From Spirochaeta sp. (GTDB lineage: Bacteria > Spirochaetota > Spirochaetia > DSM-27196 > Alkalispirochaetaceae): a stretch of 10,389 nucleotides of DNA. Both the position numbers and the translations under genes were made by a program. The stretch covers positions 1-10,389 of the forward strand of contig SKHA01000204.1 of assembly GCA_007117185.1 (NCBI GenBank), read 5' to 3'. Below are positions 7,226 through 10,389 of this stretch, piece after piece. Position 1 is the first letter of the stretch; the number at the start of each line of letters is the position of its first letter. The notes beneath the pieces are model-generated. The model saw only the letters and a list, made by a program, of their open reading frames with translations. It was not told the DNA's origin and did not search any database.

Positions 7226-8020
7226 ATGAAGGCCATGTATCGGACCGGTCGGGAGCTGCGCCAGGCTGCCCGCTCGGGGAATTTCAGCGGGCATACCAGC
7301 GGCGAGGCACCGGGATCGGTCCAGGCAAACCTGGTCATCCTGACCCGGGACTGGGCCTGGGATTTTCTCGTGTTCGCCCAGCGCAACCCCAAGCCGTGCC
7401 CCATCCTGGAGGTGGGAGAGGTGGGTGATCCCCTCACCCGGATCATCGCCGATGGCGCGGATATCCGCACGGACATACCCCGCTATCGCGTCTACATCGA
7501 CGGTGACCTGGCGGAAGAACCCCTGGAAATCACCTCCCGCTGGCAGGAGGACTTCGTCTTCTTTCTTCTGGGATGCAGCTTCACCTTTGAGCACGCCCTG
7601 TCCGAAGCGGGAGTTCCTCTGCGGCACAACCAGGAAGGGGTCAACGTTCCCATGTACCGAACCGCTCGGGAGTGCGCCGGGGCCGGTCGTTTCAAGGCCT
7701 CACCGATGGTGGTGAGCATGCGCCCCCTTACCCCGGCGGATGCGATCCGGGCGGTGGAGATTACCCGGGAGTACCCCGGCGTCCACGGCAGCCCGGTGCA
7801 TATCGGCGACCCTGATGGACTGGGCATCGCTGACATCACCAGGCCGGAATGGGGTGATCCCGTCACGATCCGGCAGGGAGAGGTGCCGGTGTTCTGGGCG
7901 TGCGGTATCACCCCGCAACTTGCGGCGCTGGTAAGCCGCCCCCCGATCATGATAACCCACGCCCCGGGACACATGTTTGTTGGAGACAAGGCAGATTATG
8001 AGTTCAGACTCTCCGGTTGA
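7226..8020 (+). CDS. DUF1445/YcsI-family protein, D-glutamate cyclase N-terminal-half homologue
   Basis: A 264-residue protein of the YcsI family (annotated as putative hydro-lyase or D-glutamate cyclase family). I chose ATG at 7226 because homology begins just after it ('RTGRELRQAARSGNFSGHTS') and the resulting length is typical. The open frame extends upstream to a TTG at 7136, but those residues look non-coding. No good Shine-Dalgarno precedes 7226, and ATG 7235 is an alternative. Conserved blocks seen: 'GSVQANLVIL' (30-39), 'QRNPKPCPILEVGE' (52-65), 'GADIRTDIPRYRVY' (77-90), 'FLLGCSFTFE' (113-122), 'VPMYRTARECAGAGRF' (141-156), 'VVSMRP' (162-167), 'HGSPVHIGDP' (187-196), 'GEVPVFWACGITPQ' (218-231), 'ITHAPGHMF' (243-251). 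In animals this domain is fused to DUF4392 in DGLUCY, which cyclises D-glutamate to 5-oxo-D-proline. Here the next gene encodes the DUF4392 half. First gene of the rightward operon; cytoplasmic. Confidence 0.93.
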   Translation: MKAMYRTGRELRQAARSGNFSGHTSGEAPGSVQANLVILTRDWAWDFLVFAQRNPKPCPILEVGEVGDPLTRIIADGADIRTDIPRYRVYIDGDLAEEPLEITSRWQEDFVFFLLGCSFTFEHALSEAGVPLRHNQEGVNVPMYRTARECAGAGRFKASPMVVSMRPLTPADAIRAVEITREYPGVHGSPVHIGDPDGLGIADITRPEWGDPVTIRQGEVPVFWACGITPQLAALVSRPPIMITHAPGHMFVGDKADYEFRLSG

Positions 8021-8870
8021 CCCGGACGCAACCGCTGCGGCGATTACTGGGGTGATCGAGCGGGACCCGGGGGGACGCGGACTGGCTCACTGGGCGGCAG
8101 CCGGTCAGGTTCTGGAGGCGGCGCACTCGCTTCTCGACGCCAACAGGGTGGTGATCACCACCGGATTCTACATCCTCCGCGGCGGGGCTATCGAGACCGA
8201 CGGCCCTCTGGGGGCGGTCCAGCTGGCGAATGCCCTGGTCTGTCTTGGCAAGGAGGTAGTCCTGGCCGTTGACGACCATGCAGGACGAATCATCAGCGCC
8301 ATCGCCGGTGACCTGCCGGTGATAACCCTGCCTCCGGGAGATTCTGAGGAACTGCGCCGGTTGATCACTCCGGAAACGACGCACCTCGTTGCGGTGGAAC
8401 GCCCGGGGCGAGCAGCCAACGGTGGCTATTACAACATGCGCGGTGACGAGCTGAGCGAGCACGTGGCAGCGATGGACGAACTGTTTCTGCCTCCCCGTCG
8501 GGAATACGTCACCATCGCGATCGGGGATGGAGGAAACGAGCTGGGAATGGCGGCGGTATCGGAGAAGATTCGTCTGCACGTACCGAACGGTGAACGTATC
8601 AGCTGTCGCACCCCTGCCGATCTGTGTATCTATGCGGGAGTAAGCAACTGGGGTGCCTACGGTCTGTGCGCGATGCTCTCGGTTCTGACCGGTTGCTGCC
8701 TCCTGCCAAAGCCATCACAAATCATCGAGATGCTGGAGTCCCTCGTCGCGGCGGGTGCGGTGGACGGCGTATTGCTGTCTCGAACGATGACCGTTGACGG
8801 ACTACCCCCGGAATACGAGCGGGAAACGGTTCAGCGACTGCGCGAGCTCACCGGAGCGTGGGATGGATAA
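7998..8870 (+). CDS. DUF4392 protein, D-glutamate cyclase C-terminal-half homologue
   Basis: A 290-residue cytoplasmic protein matching the C-terminal domain of DGLUCY. Start ATG at 7998 lies inside the end of the DUF1445 gene (23-bp overlap), preceded by AAGG at 7988-7991 and GGAG at 7982-7985. Conserved features seen: 'VVITTGFYI' (51-59), 'IETDGPLGAVQLANAL' (65-80), 'VAVERPGRAANGGYYNMRG' (131-149), 'TIAIGDGGNELGMAAVS' (172-188) and 'VSNWGAYGL' (215-223). The GDGGNE loop and the ERPGRA segment are the most conserved parts of the family, and neither is damaged here. DGLUCY in mammals converts D-glutamate to 5-oxo-D-proline in mitochondria. In bacteria the two halves can be separate genes, and the tight coupling here suggests that they form one enzyme or act in sequence. 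Which half carries the catalytic centre cannot be told from this sequence. Confidence 0.92.
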   Translation: MSSDSPVDPDATAAAITGVIERDPGGRGLAHWAAAGQVLEAAHSLLDANRVVITTGFYILRGGAIETDGPLGAVQLANALVCLGKEVVLAVDDHAGRIISAIAGDLPVITLPPGDSEELRRLITPETTHLVAVERPGRAANGGYYNMRGDELSEHVAAMDELFLPPRREYVTIAIGDGGNELGMAAVSEKIRLHVPNGERISCRTPADLCIYAGVSNWGAYGLCAMLSVLTGCCLLPKPSQIIEMLESLVAAGAVDGVLLSRTMTVDGLPPEYERETVQRLRELTGAWDG

Positions 8871-9549
8871 GATCATCCGCAGTGACTTGGGCGACGCGGC
8901 CATGCTCTGGACATGGCCCGGGGGAATCAGCCGCGACCTGTCCCGGCGGGTCCTGAGAGCCTACCGGCAGTGCCACAGTGACCCGGAGCTGCGCCGGGCC
9001 GGGGTTGTCGATGTGGTTCCTGCCTACTGCTCCATAGCTGTCCACTTCGACGTGACCGCGGCGGATGTTCCGACAATCTGCAGTCGTGTGGAGGAGCTGA
9101 TGAACTCGAACACCATGGGGGATGACGACATTCTTGTCGACACCGGCGTAGGTACCGGTAGTGACGAAGAAGCAACGGTAGTACTGCCGGTGAAATATGA
9201 CGGCGAGGACCTGCCCCGTGTTGCAGAGTTGACCGGACTGGACATCCCCCGGATCATTGCGTTGCACCAGGAGCGCCCCTGCACGGTGGCGATGATCGGC
9301 TTTCGGCCGCACTTTCCTTACCTGATCGGGATGGCAGAGGAGCTGGCAACACCACGCCTGAGTTCGCCCCGTAAACGTGTTCCTGCCGGATCAGTGGGAA
9401 TAGCCGGACCACAGACCGGCGTCTATCCCCTGGAATCTCCAGGTGGGTGGAATATTATCGGGACCACCGACCCGGCGCTGCTTGTCTCCCTTCGTCCGGG
9501 AGACACCGTACGGTTTACGGAGGTGACAGATGCTGCCCATCAACTGTGA
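8863..9549 (+). CDS. pxpB: 5-oxoprolinase subunit PxpB (KipI family)
   Basis: A 228-residue subunit of the ATP-dependent 5-oxoprolinase PxpABC (5-oxoproline + ATP + 2 H2O to glutamate + ADP + Pi); its Bacillus relative KipI inhibits the sporulation kinase KinA. ATG at 8863 overlaps the DUF4392 gene by 8 bp, with GGAG at 8853-8856; homology begins right at this start. Visible family blocks: 'YCSIAVHFD' (55-63), 'LPVKYDGEDLPRVAELTGLD' (108-127), 'IGFRPHFPYL' (145-154), 'TPRLSSPRKRVPAGSVGIAG' (163-182), 'PQTGVYPLESPGGWNIIGTT' (183-202), 'RPGDTVRF' (211-218). Two oddities: the nearly invariant GFxPGFPYL is GFRPHFPYL (His150 for Gly), and the loop after the GGW segment is shorter than in E. coli PxpB. 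The VPAGSVGIAG and SPGGW blocks are intact, so the fold should be sound. Confidence 0.93.
   Translation: MDKIIRSDLGDAAMLWTWPGGISRDLSRRVLRAYRQCHSDPELRRAGVVDVVPAYCSIAVHFDVTAADVPTICSRVEELMNSNTMGDDDILVDTGVGTGSDEEATVVLPVKYDGEDLPRVAELTGLDIPRIIALHQERPCTVAMIGFRPHFPYLIGMAEELATPRLSSPRKRVPAGSVGIAGPQTGVYPLESPGGWNIIGTTDPALLVSLRPGDTVRFTEVTDAAHQL
9519..9526 (+). promoter_or_regulatory. Ribosome binding site fixing the pxpA start
   Basis: GGAGGTGA lies inside the end of pxpB, with GGAGG six bases before the ATG at 9530. It is a near-perfect anti-16S match. It confirms the 20-bp overlapping start of pxpA despite the upstream gene still being read. Confidence 0.8.
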
Positions 9550-10249
9550 TATCGGTGAGCGCGGAGCGGACCACCCGGTGGATCTGCAGCTGATGGCCTG
9601 GATCGATATCGCCAGCGTCGCCTGTGGCGGTCACGCCGGAGACAACCGCAGTGTGGAAGCGTTCCGTGGTCGCGCAGAGAAACGGGGCATCGCCGTGGCT
9701 GCCCACCTATCCTACCCGGACCGGGAGAACTTCGGTCGCCGGAGTATCGAGATCCCGTGGGCGGAGCTTCTGGAATCGCTCCACCGGCAATACGCACTGA
9801 TGGCCGACGTGACGATGGTCAAGTTTCACGGGGCCCTGTACAACGACAGCTGCCGCCACGAAGACCTGGCGGAGACTCTGGCGGGCTGGCTGACAGAGAC
9901 AGCGTGTACCACCGTCATCACCGCTCCTGCCTCGACCCTGGCCCAGGCGTGCGCCCGCGCCGGGATCGCCGTCTTCACCGAAGGGTTCGCCGAGCGCCGG
10001 TACCGCCTGGACACCGAGGACGGATCTCTCTCGCTGGTCAGCCGGGAGCGCAGCTGGGCCAGCATCCACGACCTGCAGGAAGCGCTGGGACAAGCGCGCC
10101 GGATCGCCGGGAGTCATACAGTGGAAGCGGTTGTTGAAGCTGACGGCAGGATCGTCGAGACCCGCACCGCCCCACTGCCGGCGCAGACGATCTGCATCCA
10201 TTCGGATTCACCGATCGCTCTTGATCTTGCCCGGGAGCTGAAAGGGTGA
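9530..10249 (+). CDS. pxpA: 5-oxoprolinase subunit PxpA (LamB/YcsF family)
   Basis: A 239-residue subunit of 5-oxoprolinase, close to the usual ~245. It has a TIM-barrel-like deacetylase-related fold and acts in the cytoplasm with PxpB and PxpC. Start at 9530 is set by a strong GGAGG and by homology beginning at 'INCDIGE' (4-10). Further blocks: 'ACGGHAGD' (31-38), 'AAHLSYPDRENFGRR' (57-71), 'MVKFHGALYND' (96-106), 'EGFAERRYRL' (151-160), 'ICIHSDSPIALDLA' (221-234). Most core His, Asp and Glu positions are retained, but several neighbours differ from the family norm as I remember it: ACGFHAGD is ACGGHAGD, GAHPS is AAHLS, VKPHG is VKFHG, and HGD near the C-terminus is HSD. The segment before MVKFHG is also about eight residues shorter than in E. 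coli. This suggests a divergent subfamily, possibly with altered substrate preference. Order here is B-A-C, unlike B-C-A in E. coli. Confidence 0.92.
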   Translation: MLPINCDIGERGADHPVDLQLMAWIDIASVACGGHAGDNRSVEAFRGRAEKRGIAVAAHLSYPDRENFGRRSIEIPWAELLESLHRQYALMADVTMVKFHGALYNDSCRHEDLAETLAGWLTETACTTVITAPASTLAQACARAGIAVFTEGFAERRYRLDTEDGSLSLVSRERSWASIHDLQEALGQARRIAGSHTVEAVVEADGRIVETRTAPLPAQTICIHSDSPIALDLARELKG

Positions 10250-10389
10250 TGCCAACCGCCGAAGACGTGGTCAGCACAACCGGGGCAGGGATCTTCCGCT
10301 GGCAGGGAGCCCCCCGATACGGCCGGCAGGACCTTGGATTCACCCCCGGTGGTGCCCAGGACCGGTTCGCCCTCGCCAGCGGCAACGCC
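10249..10389 (+). CDS. pxpC: Partial 5-oxoprolinase subunit PxpC (KipA family)
   Basis: The first 47 codons only; the gene continues past the window edge. ATG at 10249 shares one base with the pxpA stop (TGATG); the GTG at 10246 is in the same frame and is a possible alternative. The visible part matches the N-terminus of the KipA/PxpC (AHS2, 'biotin-dependent carboxyltransferase-like') family by position: a Gly-rich strand 'TTGAGIFRWQGAPRYGRQ' (10-27), then 'LGFTPGGAQDRFALASGNA' (29-47), equivalent to the 'Gi...GalD..a...AN' of the family. The family's usual QDxGR is replaced by QGAPR (19-23). Together with pxpB and pxpA upstream, this completes a three-subunit 5-oxoprolinase. The call rests on a short stretch plus strong context. 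Confidence 0.8.
   Translation, partial: MPTAEDVVSTTGAGIFRWQGAPRYGRQDLGFTPGGAQDRFALASGNA

Noticed and set aside
8794..8862. Earlier in-frame start for pxpB at 8794
   Set aside because: It would overlap the DUF4392 gene by 77 bp, and the ATG at 8863 has GGAG in front and begins where family similarity begins.
1..10389. CRISPR arrays, tRNA/rRNA genes, insertion sequences or attachment sites
   Set aside because: No direct-repeat arrays, cloverleaf or rRNA-like stretches, transposase genes or flanking inverted repeats were seen; almost all the sequence is accounted for by genes.

Overview
The window is GC-rich, densely packed bacterial DNA with two divergent operons that start from one 191-bp regulatory gap (7035-7225). 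Fused 4TM/12TM TRAP permeases and exported TPR/transglutaminase-like proteins occur in several phyla. The mature N-terminus of the solute-binding protein (signal peptide ending AFA, then SGQSE, with no lipobox) resembles binding proteins of free-living spirochaetes. I therefore lean towards a halophilic or alkaliphilic Spirochaetota member, but this is a weak inference from a single feature.

Minus strand, read leftwards from 7034: a TAXI-type TRAP solute-binding protein, a DUF1850 membrane-anchored small protein, a fused DctQM-type TRAP permease, a 1089-residue exported protein (beta-propeller, TPRs, beta-sandwich, transglutaminase-like domain, more TPRs), and the first 111 codons of a small exported protein with a lipocalin-like look. 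Gaps are 8, 22 and 17 bp, and the last junction is an ATGA overlap, so this is almost certainly one transcript.

Plus strand, read rightwards from 7226: a DUF1445/YcsI-family protein, a DUF4392 protein, PxpB, PxpA, and the first 47 codons of PxpC. Every junction overlaps. DUF1445 and DUF4392 are the two halves of animal DGLUCY, the D-glutamate cyclase that makes 5-oxo-D-proline. PxpABC is the ATP-dependent 5-oxoprolinase that opens 5-oxoproline to glutamate.

Together the locus reads as an uptake and catabolic module for D-glutamate and/or 5-oxoproline (pyroglutamate): TAXI TRAP import, possible extracellular processing by the large transglutaminase-like protein, cyclisation by the split D-glutamate cyclase, and ring opening by a 5-oxoprolinase. 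Three points stand out. The 5-oxoprolinase subunits carry changes in motifs that are nearly invariant in the family. The exported transglutaminase-like protein sits in the transporter operon. A near-perfect 25-bp palindrome in the divergent promoter is a good candidate operator.
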